Shown: piece by piece, positions 1-10,035 of the stretch
How positions within the stretch are numbered: position 1 is the first letter of the stretch
How the letters are laid out: each line of letters begins with the position of its first letter
DNA from: Rattus norvegicus
Lineage: Eukaryota > Chordata > Mammalia > Rodentia > Muridae
NCBI RefSeq assembly: GCF_036323735.1
Contig: NC_086031.1
Location: forward strand, 36,266,225 to 36,330,224
Length of the DNA stretch: 64,000 nt
Direction: 5' to 3'
The notes under the pieces: model-generated
The model's database searches: none
Told to the model about the DNA's origin: nothing
The model's input: the letters and a program-made list of their open reading frames with translations, nothing else
Made by a program: the position numbers and the translations under genes

Positions 1-460
1 ATCCAATCTTTAGTATTACTGGATTTTGTCCGTTTTCCCATTCTACTATTTATGTAATTCTTTCTTGCCTTTTTGGTTCTCATGTCTCTCTACTGTTCAG
101 ATTTTTAGGACGGAGACAAATTTGTATCTACTTCACCATCTTTTGGACTTTCTTCCTCTATACTTTTGTGCATGTTTCTTCGGTAAACATATAATCCAAT
201 ATTTTAGAAGAACATTTTGTAATGGAATTGTTAAGGCATAGGGTTGTCATAGTTTTAAAATGAACCATCAAATACTCCTCATGATGGGGCTTGTGAGATA
301 GTGAAATGCATGAGGAGAAGATTGCTCTATGATGTGGTTGAGGAGAAGTACTTTATTGTAGATATGGGAGATTATACAGCTAGAGGCTTCTGGAAGAGTC
401 CAGAGCAAGGAGAGAAAGAGGTAGACTGAACATGATAAACAGACTGGACTAGCTCATGAG
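1..460. other. Unclassified AT-rich DNA
   Basis: No gene or repeat that I recognise. A pyrimidine-rich stretch near 30-200 is open for 71 codons by composition only. From about 340 the strand becomes purine-rich and leads into the GA/CA microsatellite that follows. Confidence 0.4.
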
Positions 461-600
461 AGAAGAGAGAAAAAAGAATAAGAGAGAATAAGAACACACA
501 CACACACACACAGAGAAAGATAGAGAGAGAGACAGAGAGAGAGAGAGACAGAGAGACAGAGAGACAGAGAGAGACAGAGAGAGACAGAGAGAAGACAAGA
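460..600. repeat. (CA)n followed by purine (GA/GACA)n microsatellite
   Basis: A short (CA) run at 494-512 passes into GA and GACA repeats at 512-596. Together they give a purine-rich strand of about 140 bases. Two reverse-strand open frames (84 and 105 codons) across it are Leu/Ser/Val/Cys-rich translations of the repeat and are not genes. Confidence 0.95.
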
Positions 601-824
601 AACAACAACCAAGAATAAAAGAGCATGTTTTTATGGGAATCAGTAGCTGGGGAAAGGGAAGGGAAGGGAAGTCCCTGAGCTGGAGAAGATTAGAGTGAGG
701 GACAACACAGTGAGAAAAGTAGAGTGGATCCTCCAGTACTGAGTGAGCCTGGAAGCCTATGGGCACTTTGGTATGCTAATAGGTACCACATTAAGTCATT
801 TGTCAGGGGTTTCTTTGGGGTCTG

Positions 825-1010
825 ACATATGGCTCAGGTTGTATAAGAACTTGTGTCTAACTAAAGTTTAATCCCCAAGACCCACATAGTGAAAGGAGAG
901 AATCAAGTCTTACATAGGTGGTCCTCTGACTTTCATGTGTATATTATTATACTCTTATTCATGCCCCAAAACACATATATCACTACTTACACAATCATGC
1001 CAAAAATAAA
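825..1010 (+). mobile_element. B2/B3-type SINE, degenerate
   Basis: A tRNA-like head resembling 'atggctcagg' is followed by 'ccccaagacccacatagtg' and a block like 'gtcctctgactttca'. That order matches the B3 branch of the tRNA-derived rodent B2 family. Divergence is high, so this is an old copy. No target-site duplication is visible. Confidence 0.6.
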
Positions 1011-1039
1011 ATAGTTTCTCCAAATGGGCAGACTTGCAA

Positions 1040-1160
1040 CTTCAGGTCATGGAGGCCAATACATACAAATCAGAATGAGTCTGAGGCCAGCCTTGGTTAC
1101 AGAGCGAACTGAAGGACTGCTAGTCCTACTGAGTATATCCTATATCTGAAAAGAAAAACA
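1040..1160 (+). mobile_element. B1-related SINE fragment
   Basis: The block 'ctgaggccagccttggtta' near 1081 is the B1 (7SL-derived) right half. The left half is heavily diverged. It directly abuts the B2-like copy starting near 1163, so the pair may be one composite B4-type unit. Confidence 0.5.
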
Positions 1161-1162
1161 AA

Positions 1163-1390
1163 GTGTCTGAAGAGATGTCTCAGCTGCTGTCCCAAGGACC
1201 TAATTTAGTTCTCAGAACACATACAAAGCAGCTCACAATTGCCTATAACTCCAGCTCCAGAGAAGTCAGTACCTTTTCTAGCTTCCATGAGCACCTGTAT
1301 CCATGTGGTGTGCACAAACTCATAACCTCACACATTTCATTTGTTTCTTTTAACCATCCTCCTATCTTTGTGAAGGCATAGTTCACTGGT
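1163..1390 (+). mobile_element. B2/B3-type SINE, degenerate
   Basis: It opens with 'gaagagatgtctcagctg', a decayed form of the B2 head, and continues through the ACAACTGCC-type middle block near 1240 and an 'acctgtatccatgtgg' segment. The open frame across it is incidental. Confidence 0.55.
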
Positions 1391-1411
1391 ACCATTGTGT
1401 ATATAGCGAGT

Positions 1412-1745
1412 GTAGTAGTTATTTTTCTGTTACTGAGATAACATAAAGAGGAGTTTATTTTAGCTCCTCGTGCCAGAGGGATTGGGTCAATAATGACAGA
1501 GGCATGGGAGCAGGTAAATAGGCAGATGTGGTGGGAGCAGGGAGCAGAGAAATTTAATCTATCCACACATAGGAAGCACAGAGAGAAATAGAAGTAAGAA
1601 GACGTTATAAAATCTTAAATCCTGCCCTGAGTGACATACTCTTTTCAGAAAGACTCTACCTTATAAAGGTTCATAACCTCCCCAAACAGCACCACCAACC
1701 TCAGTACAAGTCTTCAAATATATGAGTCTATGAGGACTATTTCTT
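1412..1745 (-). mobile_element. Rodent LTR-like (MaLR-type) repeat, antisense
   Basis: On the plus strand it starts with a 'ttttctgttactgagataac' block and ends with a 'caaatatatgagtctatgag' block. These are the reversed terminal and internal parts of a common rodent medium-reiterated repeat whose sense copies start TG, end CA and carry an AATAAA-like motif near the 3' end. I am confident of the repeat but not of its library name. The middle is deleted or diverged. Confidence 0.55.
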
Positions 1746-2164
1746 ATTCAAAGCACAATACAGTGTGACTTCATATAGATGAGTAAGCAGTGGAGAGAGA
1801 ATTAGAGTACAAATATAAGTGGACTACTTCGATAACAGAGATCTTACACAAGTTAGTATCTAAGGCATTATGGCAATAGCTGAGACCAAAGATAAAATTA
1901 TACAAGTATGGAACCGTTCAATAGAGTGTGGGCTAGAAAGAATCCAACACGTGTTAGCCACTCTTGGAAAAAGGCAAAATTATAAAGCTACAAATATTTA
2001 TTTATTGAGGGAAAATAAACAAGACTGAAAGAGAAGTAAGAACAAATTACTAAGAAGTAAACATTTTTCATGTTATTTGTGAAGGACCTAAATACACTTA
2101 GATATAATAATCGCGCAAGTGAAATCATAGATGTACTTTCCTGGCAAGGGAGATAAAGAAGGTG
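1746..2164. other. Unclassified AT-rich DNA
   Basis: No gene, SINE or LINE that I can recognise; no long open frame. Confidence 0.4.
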
Positions 2165-2187
2165 TTTTTTTTTTTTTTTTTTTTTTT
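2165..2187. repeat. Poly(T) tract
   Basis: An uninterrupted run of 23 T. It may be the tail of an unrecognised minus-strand retroposon, but no body is evident downstream. Confidence 0.9.
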
Positions 2188-2324
2188 AGGATGAGACTTC
2201 CACTGCACTCCAGATGTGCTGACCACTTCAGTTTCCCCAGATGCACGAAACCCAGCCATGTACTTTGTGGAAAAGGGAGACTACCTTTCCACTTTCCCGT
2301 GAGTAGTGTAATGTTTGAAACCTA

Positions 2325-2540
2325 GTCTTGGGAGCTGGAGAAATGAGAAGCACTTGCTGCTCTTCCAGAGAACAAAGTCGACTTCCCAGCTCTTATGTCC
2401 GTTACTTCAGAACCACGAAAATTATAGTTGCAAGAGCTCATGCCATCTTGGGGTTCATGGACACCTGAACATACTCACAGGCAGGCAGGTGTGTGCATGT
2501 GTGTACATGTACACACATGCACACACACACACACACACAC

Positions 2541-2571
<31 letters not shown>

Positions 2572-2600
2572 TACACACACCCCATCAAAAATAAATTGTT
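2325..2600 (+). mobile_element. B2/B3-type SINE with expanded CA tail
   Basis: The head 'ggagctggagaaatgag' and the block 'cttgctgctcttccagaga' place this in the B2 family. The 3' part runs into a (CA)n/(TACA)n microsatellite at 2510-2580 that has grown from the SINE tail, then 'aataaa'. The 103- and 70-codon open frames across the repeat are microsatellite translation. Confidence 0.7.
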
Positions 2601-2749
2601 TTTTAAAAAGAAAGAAAACATCATAACTGTCTGCACCTAATGCAAGTAGGTGTTGAGAACCCAGATGGTTAAGGAATAATTTTATGCATATAAGAATGGA
2701 ATGTTCACTAGGTAGGGGGGGTGTGTTCCTCTTGTATCAATCATCTACT

Positions 2750-2922
2750 TCTTTGGAGACAGCTTCTCTCATTGGCCTAGAAATGATTTAGCTGAATTGG
2801 CAGGAAAGTGAATTCCTGTACCCTCCCCAGTGCTGAGAATACAAGAGTATGTCACCATACCTAGCATTTCCTGAGTTCTTGGGGATGGAGTTTACTGAGC
2901 CATCTCCCCAGTCAAAGTTTTT
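2750..2922 (-). mobile_element. B4-type SINE (B1/ID-related), antisense
   Basis: On the plus strand it ends with 'ttactgagccatctcccc', the reversed ID/B4 head. The block at 2820-2845 ('cagtgctgagaatacaagag') is the reversed B1-like segment. It is followed by a T-rich run at 2920-2940. Confidence 0.55.
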
Positions 2923-3345
2923 TTTTTTTTTTTATTTTTGACAGAGCCACTGTATGCAGGCACAATTTATATACTATCACTAAAATCAGAGACCCCCAAT
3001 TTTTTAAGAAAGCTTTAGAGAATGCTCTCCCCCATTAAACAACAATTTTATGTACAAGTAAAAAATATTCTTGAAATATTGAACAGAGGCTATTTAGGAG
3101 TCGAGAGGACAGGGGAAAAAAGAAAGGTAGGTTCAAGAGGACCAAATAAACAAAATAAAACAAAAAAATACAAAGCAAAACAAAATTGAAACTAAACAAA
3201 CAAACAAACAAAAAACCAGCAACAACAAAACAAAAAGAACACAAGCGAGGCAAAGTTGTTTTGTTTGTTAGGTCGTTTTGGCTGCTAGTAAGTAGCCATT
3301 TTAACTTATCTTTTCTCAACATAAAATAAATATTAAATGACATCT
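2923..3345. other. Unique DNA with A-rich simple sequence
   Basis: Nothing gene-like. Positions 3125-3240 are rich in AAAAC and AAAC units. The 102-codon minus-strand frame across it is Phe/Leu-rich low-complexity translation. Confidence 0.5.
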
Positions 3346-3349
3346 TTAG

Positions 3350-3535
3350 TCAGATAGAGATGGCTCAGCAAACTCTCAAAACCAGAGTTCAATGCCCTAT
3401 GACCCACATAATAGAAAGAGACTTCTCTTTGCCAAGAACTTATCATTCATCTATATACTATCTATTATCTACCTACCTATGATCTATTTATGAATTATCT
3501 GTCAATCATCTATCTACACCCTCCCTCCATCTACA
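3350..3535 (+). mobile_element. B3-like SINE fragment with TCTA-rich tail
   Basis: The block 'gatggctcagcaaactctc' and 'gacccacataatagaaag' match the B3 head and middle. The 3' part becomes an imperfect CTAT/TCTA repeat at about 3455-3530. Confidence 0.5.
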
Positions 3536-3818
3536 ATTAGTACAACATTTACATCTTTTTACTTACTTTCTGGAGAGTATTATATGAAATCTAACAGCTA
3601 ATTGCTAAATATATAATCTGAATTTTAATTTACCTCAGCATTTTTTTCCACATTTTTGTTATTCTGAACTATTGCCAAACATTGATTTAAAAAACAGTAA
3701 GAGATGCACAAACTGTCATTTTATGTTAAAGGAATCAAAATACATTGATTTTGTAGCATATTTTCTTAGCTTCCTGTTCTTTGGTCAGGGGTCCTAGGCA
3801 AAGATCTGTAGGAACCTT
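3536..3818. other. Unclassified AT-rich DNA
   Basis: No recognisable feature. No open frame of note. Confidence 0.4.
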
Positions 3819-4232
3819 TCTTAGTTACACTTTTTATTGCTGCAACAAAAAAGACTATAACAAAAAATCAAGTTGGTAAGAAAGGGTTTATTTGGCTAAA
3901 ACTTCCATATTGCTGTTGATCAATAAAGGGAGTCAGGACAGGAACTCAAAAAGACCAAGATTCTAGAAGCAGTAGCTGAAACAGAGGACATGGAGGAGTG
4001 CTGCTTACTGGCTCACAACTCGTGGCTTGCTCATCCTGATTTCTTACAGAACACAGGACCACCAGCCCAGGAACAGTACAACTTATAATATGCTTAGCCC
4101 TCCCTCATTGATCCCTAATTGAAAAAATGCTTTATAACTGGGAGAGCATTTCCTCAACTGACGCTCCTTTCCCTCTGATGACTCTAGCTTGTGTCAAATT
4201 GACACAAGACCAGCCTGTACAGCCTAAGGCAT
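3819..4232 (-). mobile_element. Rodent LTR-like repeat (type A), antisense
   Basis: About 410 bp, nearly complete. It begins 'cttagttacactttttattg' and ends near 'ttgacacaagaccagcct'. Read on the minus strand it starts TGTCAATTTGACAC, has TATAAG-like and AATAAA-like positions and ends near TAAG. These are properties of a solo LTR of the MaLR type. The same family recurs at 31690, 41755, 54088 and 63218, so the copies corroborate each other. The library family name is uncertain. Confidence 0.6.
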
Positions 4233-4424
4233 TCTAAAATTATGCATACTGAAGTAGAGAGATAATGTGTCTCCTAAAAGTAACACTAGTTTTATATATA
4301 TAACATCAAACACTACAACTTATCCTAATCTCCATAGATTAAAACAACAACAGGGAAAGAAACAAACATGCAAACAAACAAACAAAAGACATATGGGTAT
4401 AGTGGGGTCTACTTATACCAAGAA

Positions 4425-4907
4425 ATCCCATGGGCTGGGGTGGTTGCTTGGTGTGAAAAATATAAGAACGAGCACCTGAGTTCCAATCCTCATTATCCAC
4501 ACAAAGCAAACTGACAAAACAAAACAAACAAACAACTCAAAAGCTTGACACTGGGGTTGTGCATGAGTCTGTAATCCTATTATTGGTGGTGGATATAAGA
4601 GGATATCTTTTTCTTTCCCAAACAGCAGTTTACTGGTGAAGTTAAATGGGCTGGGGTGATTGTTGGTGAATACTCATCAAGCACATAAGTTCAAATCCTC
4701 ATTACCTACATAAAAAAGTGGATAGTTAACAGACGTGTTGGGGAGGCAGAGGTAAAAAAAAAAAATCCCATTTTTTTGATGAGTCGGTCATTCTGGTTGA
4801 GTTGGTGAACTGCTGGCTTACTTGAAGATTTTCTCAAAAAAAAAAAAAGTGGAGAAGAGATCGAAGAAACTACCAGACATCCAATTTTGGCTTTCAATCA
4901 TGGGTAT

Positions 4908-4961
<54 letters not shown>

Positions 4962-4970
4962 ACATGCACA
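4425..4970 (+). mobile_element. Two adjacent degenerate SINE heads and (CA)n tail
   Basis: Two related segments begin 'gggctggggtggttgcttgg' (4432) and 'gggctggggtgattgttgg' (4648). Each is followed by a 'tcaaatcctcattac'-like stretch, so this is a local pair of B4/ID-like heads. A (CA)n/(CGCACA) microsatellite occupies 4909-4970. Confidence 0.5.
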
Positions 4971-5404
4971 AGGAATTCTTACCATATGATCCAAACATGA
5001 AGCCAGGACCAGGCCATGTGAGCAAGGACATATGTCTTGGAATGATTCTCTTTCCTCAGCTATTCAGAGTGAATAAGCTCAAAGTTGTCCTCTGCATTTT
5101 GCAGCACGTTTAATTAACTGTATACTTAAGATTTAGAAACTCAGTGGAATTCATTATTTTCTACCTGTTGAAATCCAGGATGCTACTCAGGCTGCCCTTC
5201 TCTACAGTACTGACAGACACCCTACTGAGGTCATTGCCTGTGAATTGCTAGCTAGCAGATATCTGGATTTTCCATCTTGGACACTTCAAAGGGCCACGTG
5301 TGGCTACGTATCTTCCTAGCAGCTTCCCTAGAGCTCTCTGTGAAATCAGAGAGCCTTCCTGTTTATAGACTGATGCTTTGAAGCCCCCTTCTTCAAAGAC
5401 CTTT
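4971..5404. other. Repeat-poor flank of the L1 insertion
   Basis: No recognised repeat. Weakly palindromic 'gctagctagc' lies near 5248. No open frame that stands out. Confidence 0.4.
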
Positions 5405-5410
5405 AAGAAG

Positions 5411-6037
5411 GGCCCTATTAAAAAATGGGGTTCAGAGCTAAACAAAGAATTCACAGCTGAGGAATGCCGAACGGCTGAGAAACACCTAAAGAAATGTTCA
5501 ACATCTTTAGTCATAAGGGAAATGCAAATCAAAACAACCCTGAGATTTCACCTCACACCAGTGAGAATGGCTAAGATCAAAAACTCAGGTGACAGCAGAT
5601 GCTGGCGAGGATGTGGAGAAAGAGGAACACTCCTCCATTGTTGGTGGGATTGCAGACTGGTACAACCATTCTGGAAATCAGTCTGGAGGTTCCTCAGAAA
5701 ATTGGACATTGAACTGCCTGAGGATCCAGCTATACCTCTCTTGGGCATAAACCCAAAAGATGCCCCAACATATAAAAAAGACACATGCTCCACTATGTTC
5801 ATCGCAGCCTTATTTATAATAGCCAGAAGCTGGAAAGAACCCAGATGCCCTTCAACAGAGGAATGGATACAGAAAATGTGGTACATCTACACAATGGAAT
5901 ATTACTCAGCTATCAAAAACAATGACTTTATGAAATTCGTAGGCAAATGGTTGGAACTGGAAAATATCATCCTGAGTGAGCTAACCCAATCACAGAAAAA
6001 CACACATGGTATGCACTCATTGATAAGTGGCTATTAG
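5411..6037 (+). pseudogene. L1 ORF2 C-terminal fragment
   Basis: About 208 codons of L1 ORF2 remain open to a natural TAG stop. The Cys-rich segment (CWRGCGERGTLLHCWW near codon 75) and the following WKSVWRFL and MEYYSAIKNNDF blocks are hallmarks of the ORF2 protein C-terminus, a nucleic-acid-binding region downstream of reverse transcriptase. The frame has no L1 start of its own because the element is truncated; upstream codons come from flanking DNA. Codon integrity suggests recent insertion rather than function. Confidence 0.9.
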
Positions 6038-6609
6038 CCCAAATGCTTGAATTACCCTAGATGCATAGAACACATGAAACTCAAGACGGATGATCAAAAT
6101 GTGAATGCTTCACTCCTTCTTTAAAAGGGGAACAAGAATACCCTTGGCAGGGAAGGGAGAGGCAAAGATTAAAACAGAGACTGAAGGAACACCCATTCAG
6201 AGCCTGCCCCACATGTGGCCCATACATATACAGTCACCCAATTAGACAAGATGGATGAAGCAAAGAAGTGCAGACCGACAGGAGCCGGATGTAGATCGCT
6301 CCTGAGAGACACAGCCAGAATACAGCAAGTACAGAGGCGAATGCCAGCAGCGAACCACTGAACTGAGAATAGGACCCCCGTTGAAGGAATCAGAGAAAGA
6401 ACTGGAAGAGCTTGAAGGGGCTCGAGACCCCATATGTACAACAATGCCAAGCAACCAGAGCTTCCAGGGACTAAGCCACTACCTAAAGACTATACATGGA
6501 CTGACCCTGGACTCTGACCTCATAGATAGCATTTAATATCCTAGTAAGAGCACCAGTGGAAGGGGAAGCCCTGGGTCCTGCTAAGTCTGAACCCCCAGTG
6601 AACTAGACT

Positions 6610-6685
6610 GTTGGGGGGAGGGTGGCAATGGGGGGAGGGTTGGGAGGGGAACACCCATAAGGAAGGGGAGGGATTAGGGGGATGT
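6610..6685 (+). other. G-rich polypurine tract of L1 3' UTR (quadruplex-prone)
   Basis: Several runs of 3-6 G separated by short loops on the plus strand, for example 'ttggggggagggtggcaatg'. Such tracts are a conserved feature of L1 3' ends and are known to form intrastrand tetraplexes. The equivalent C-rich versions of the minus-strand copies lie at 8390-8460 and 14777-14855. Confidence 0.8.
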
Positions 6686-6766
6686 TTGCCCAGAAACCGG
6701 GAAAGGGAATAACACTCGAAATGTATATAAGAAATACTCAAGTTAATAAAAAAAAAAAAAGAAGGG

Positions 6767-6985
6767 ACCCCAACACTCCCTCAAGAGCCTGATATTTCTT
6801 CAGCTTTGCCACCATGTCTTTGAATGTCTGTGGCACTAATAACACTTCCATTGAACTTTTCTTTCACTCCAATCAATCAATCTTAGTAGTGCCCCTTGAA
6901 TCCTACATCCTAACGTTTTCACATACTTGCTTAAATTTTTATTCTCTTAATTGTAATGGTGATAAGCTGAAAATGCTCAAAATAA
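6767..6985. other. Unclassified DNA
   Basis: No recognised feature. Confidence 0.4.
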
Positions 6986-7150
6986 TTCAATGAAGAGAAT
7001 TCCTAATAGATAGGTTAGTATCGAAGAGCACTTGCTGTTAAGCACAAGGACCTAAGTTTGATTCTCCAGTATCATTTTAAAGGGTAAGCTTGGCTGCTCA
7101 CATAGGTAATACTGCTGTTGTGTGTGGACATTGGTATGCGCCAACAGGAA
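6986..7150 (+). mobile_element. B2/B3-like SINE fragment
   Basis: The block 'gaagagcacttgctgttaag' followed by 'cctaagtttgattctccag' matches the B2/B3 head. The 3' part is diverged and ends in a 'tggtatgcgccaac' block. Confidence 0.5.
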
Positions 7151-7884
7151 AACAAGCTATAATTGTAGCCAAGTTAACTCGGGGGCACCAATGAGTTTAT
7201 CTGGCTTACTTACAGAGCATGGGTGAAGGGTGAATGGCACTGGTGTGGTAAGTTTAAAATCTCCACACTTGAAGGTCTGTAGCCTGCATGAATGATGATT
7301 CTCATGGCTGTGTAAAGGAAGTGTCAAAACCTGACACCTCATCTTTCCTCACATTCTTTAACCTTTCCTAGGTCCACATAGGGAAGAATTGGCTACTATT
7401 GGACAGGAAGGTTGGTTGAATTCTCAATTGAGGACCTCAGACTCTTGTCACCCTTTCCATCCAAGAGTAAGCATCAACTATAAGGCCAGCTGGGATGACT
7501 TTTGGCAAACAAGTTTATGCCGAACTCTTAAAGATGGCAACACTTTGGTTCAGAAGATTGTCCTGTGCAACCTTGTGAGTCCACCATGCAGGGTGAAATT
7601 GAAGCTCAGACAATGACAGGCCAATGGTGAACAGGACCATATCTTGACTGGCACTGCATAGCTGTCCATATCCTTAGGCTTCTATGTAAGCTTTAACCTC
7701 ACATCAGGACTCTGACAATGGACCTCTTCTCCGTGTGACTACAATTACAGAAATCTTCTTTTTCTGCCTTCCACAATTAATATACCTCTTTTTATTGTCT
7801 TATTGATAGTGAGTGGTAGATCTTGGCTGGGGCACTGGTGGTGACATGCAGTTATGCTAACAGTTACCTTGTTCAATTAGTTAT
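7151..7884. other. Unclassified, repeat-poor block
   Basis: I recognise no repeat and no gene. Open frames of 61 and 75 codons lie at 7157-7342 (-) and 7389-7616 (+), near chance length. A decayed LTR of unknown type is possible at 7150-7640. Confidence 0.35.
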
Positions 7885-8275
7885 TGTTCTCATTATTATT
7901 ATCAAATACATGATCAAGGCAACTTAAAGCATCAAGGGGTGTTTTGCTTCACAATTTGGTGGTACAGTCCATTATGGAGGGTAGTTAGTGACAGAAGGAG
8001 CCTAAGGCAGATAGTCACACTGTACCTACAGTCAGGATGCCAAGAGATGGATGCTGTGCTCAGCTCACTTTCTATATTTTCTTCAGTCCAGGCCCCTAGC
8101 TATTAGTGATGCTCACATTTCGAGGGGTCTTCCCACCTCAATCAACATAATGAAGAATCTCCCCTGCAGACACACTGAGAGGGCTTCTCTCTTAGTTCAT
8201 TCTAGACCCTGCCATCTGGCAATCAATATTAACCACTGCAGGTGCCTAGAAAAGATTACTTTGTCTCAAGGATAA
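7885..8275 (-). mobile_element. Rodent LTR-like repeat (type B), antisense
   Basis: The order 'catgatcaaggcaacttaaa', 'gctcagctcactttctatat', 'ggtcttcccacctcaatcaa' and 'caatcaatattaaccactgc' matches a frequent rodent medium repeat of LTR-like structure related to the copy at 1412. About 390 bp are present. It ends just before the poly(T) of the next L1. Confidence 0.6.
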
Positions 8276-8329
8276 TATGTTTTTTAAAACTCAGCCTAGG
8301 AAGCTAAGAAAGGATATAATTCATCTCAG

Positions 8330-9174
8330 AAATATTTTTTTAAATTTATTTAATACTTAATAATAATTCTTTGGTTTCCGGGCAAACATCCCCCTCCCCC
8401 CTCCCCTTCCTTATGGGTGTTCCCCTCCCAACCCTCCCCCCATTGCCGCCCTCCCCCCAACAGTCTAGTTCACTGGGGGTTCAGTCTTAGCAGGACCAAG
8501 GGCTTCCCCTTCCACTGGTGCTCTTACTAGGATATTCATTGCTACCTATGAGGTCAGAGTCCAGGGTCAGTCCATGTATAGTCTTTAGGTAGTGGCTTAG
8601 TCCCTGGAAGCTCTGGTTGCTTGGCATTGTTGTACCTATGGGGTCTCGAGCCCCTTCAAGCTCTTCCAGTTCTTTCTCTGATTCCTTCAACGGGGGTCCT
8701 ATTCTCAGTTCAGTGTTTTGCTGCTGGCATTCGCCTCTGTATTTGCTGTATTCTGGCTGTGTCTCTCAGGAGCGATCTACATCCAGCTCCTGTCGGTCTG
8801 CACTTCTTTGCTTCATCCATCTTGTCTAATTGGGTGGCTGTATATGTATGGGCCACATGTGGGGCAGGCTCTGAATGGGTGTTCCTTCAGTCTCTGTTTT
8901 AATCTTTGCCTCTCTCTTCCCTGCCAAGGGTATTCTTGTCCCCCTTTTAGAGAAGGAGTGAAGCATTCACATTTTGATCATCCGTCTTGAGTTTCATTTG
9001 TTCTAGGCATCTAGGGTAATTCAAGCATTTGGGCTAATAGCCACTTATCAGTGAGTGCATACCATGTATGTCTTTCTGTGATTGGGTTAGCTCACTCAGG
9101 ATGATATTTTCCAGTTCCAACCATTTGCCTACGAATTTCATAAAGCCGTTGTTTTGATAGCTGAAAAATATTTT
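8330..9174 (-). mobile_element. Young 5'-truncated rat L1, minus strand
   Basis: Reverse-oriented L1 3' end: the T-rich tail at 8334-8340, a C-rich (G-rich on its own strand) tract at 8390-8460, the 3' UTR to 9033, and only about 44 codons of ORF2 up to 9165. The direct repeat 'aaatatttt' (8330-8338 and 9166-9174) flanks it and fits a target-site duplication. It is very similar to the copies at 5405 and 14709. Confidence 0.93.
9034..9165 (-). pseudogene. L1 ORF2 extreme C-terminus
   Basis: The last roughly 44 codons of ORF2 (a FVGKWLELENIILSE block and the terminal HSLISGY) remain and end at the natural stop at 9034-9036. No catalytic domain is left. Confidence 0.85.
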
Positions 9175-10035
9175 CATTAAAATGAAGGCTAGCTGGAGGG
9201 GGAGGCTTCAGGGTCTTGGGATTTTACCTAATTTGCATTCCTTCTATTCTAGGGGAATAAAGTTTCCATAATGTTATCTTCAACTCAAAAAGTCTTGTTG
9301 TTTAGAGACATGGACACCACCACTCACCACGCTTTCCTGACCTGGGATGAACCAGGAGTCCGAAGTGGTTGGCTCCCCTACCATTTGGAGGGCTTCAGGC
9401 AACTTCTGTATTTCATTGTACATTGTGTTTGGTCTATTCAGCCAGACAAACTGGGAAGGGGATTTTAAAGAACATAAAAAAGATCTAAAAGTATAAAACC
9501 AGCTTTTCCCATCTACAAAAGCCTTCACAGAGCAGAGATGTATCCCCCTGACATAGGTTTTCAAAACTTAAAATCTTTCAGGTATTCTAAGCCTGATAGC
9601 ATTCATAGAAAAAAAATCCTTTCCTGACCTTTCTTCAGCCACCAGAGGCAGGGGCACTATTGACAGAGAAAGAATGAGGACTAAGATGCTGTAAGATCAG
9701 TGAGGGCAGAGGGAAGACAGTGGAGTCCAGGGGCAGCTGTTCCTCCCTGGAGGCCAAGTGGTTGATCTCCCACATCTGCCAAAAGCAGTCTTGACAATTG
9801 ATTTCTGAGAGTCTGGGGACACTCACCCAGAGCTCGGGTGCCAGTCTTCAGCATGGTGCTGTGCATACTACTTAGGGGCTCTTGTTCTTTGAGTGATAGT
9901 TATTGATTGGAGGATGTCTGACTCTGACAGCCCACTGTCAGGATCAGTAAAGGTTAGTGAAACACTGAAGTTGAAAAATGCCTTTCTCTCAATTTACCAC
10001 CATCTACTCTTTGCAAAGGCTGCCAGCAGAGGCTG
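9175..10035. other. Repeat-poor block
   Basis: No SINE, LINE or LTR is recognisable over 860 bp, which is unusual here. It contains a 94-codon minus-strand open frame (9280-9564) near chance length, and a minus-strand ATG-plus-splice-donor arrangement at 9826-9866 that is described in the findings. Without conservation data I do not call a gene. Confidence 0.4.

Larger units (their letters stand above)
5405..6766 (+). mobile_element. Young 5'-truncated rat L1 (L1Rn-type)
   Basis: L1 sequence begins abruptly near 5413 in the ORF2 C-terminal coding part, continues through the ORF2 stop at 6035-6037, a G-rich 3' UTR and an A-tail at 6748-6760. A short direct repeat 'aagaaggg' flanks it (5405-5412 and 6759-6766), consistent with target-primed reverse transcription. 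The 3' UTR is closely similar to those at 8341-9030 and 14711-15425, so the three copies belong to one recent subfamily. It cannot be autonomous because it lacks the 5' UTR, ORF1 and most of ORF2. Confidence 0.95.

Noticed and set aside
9280..9564. 94-codon minus-strand open frame in the repeat-poor block
   Set aside because: Near chance length for this composition, no recognised domain, no convincing splice context for it and no conservation evidence available.
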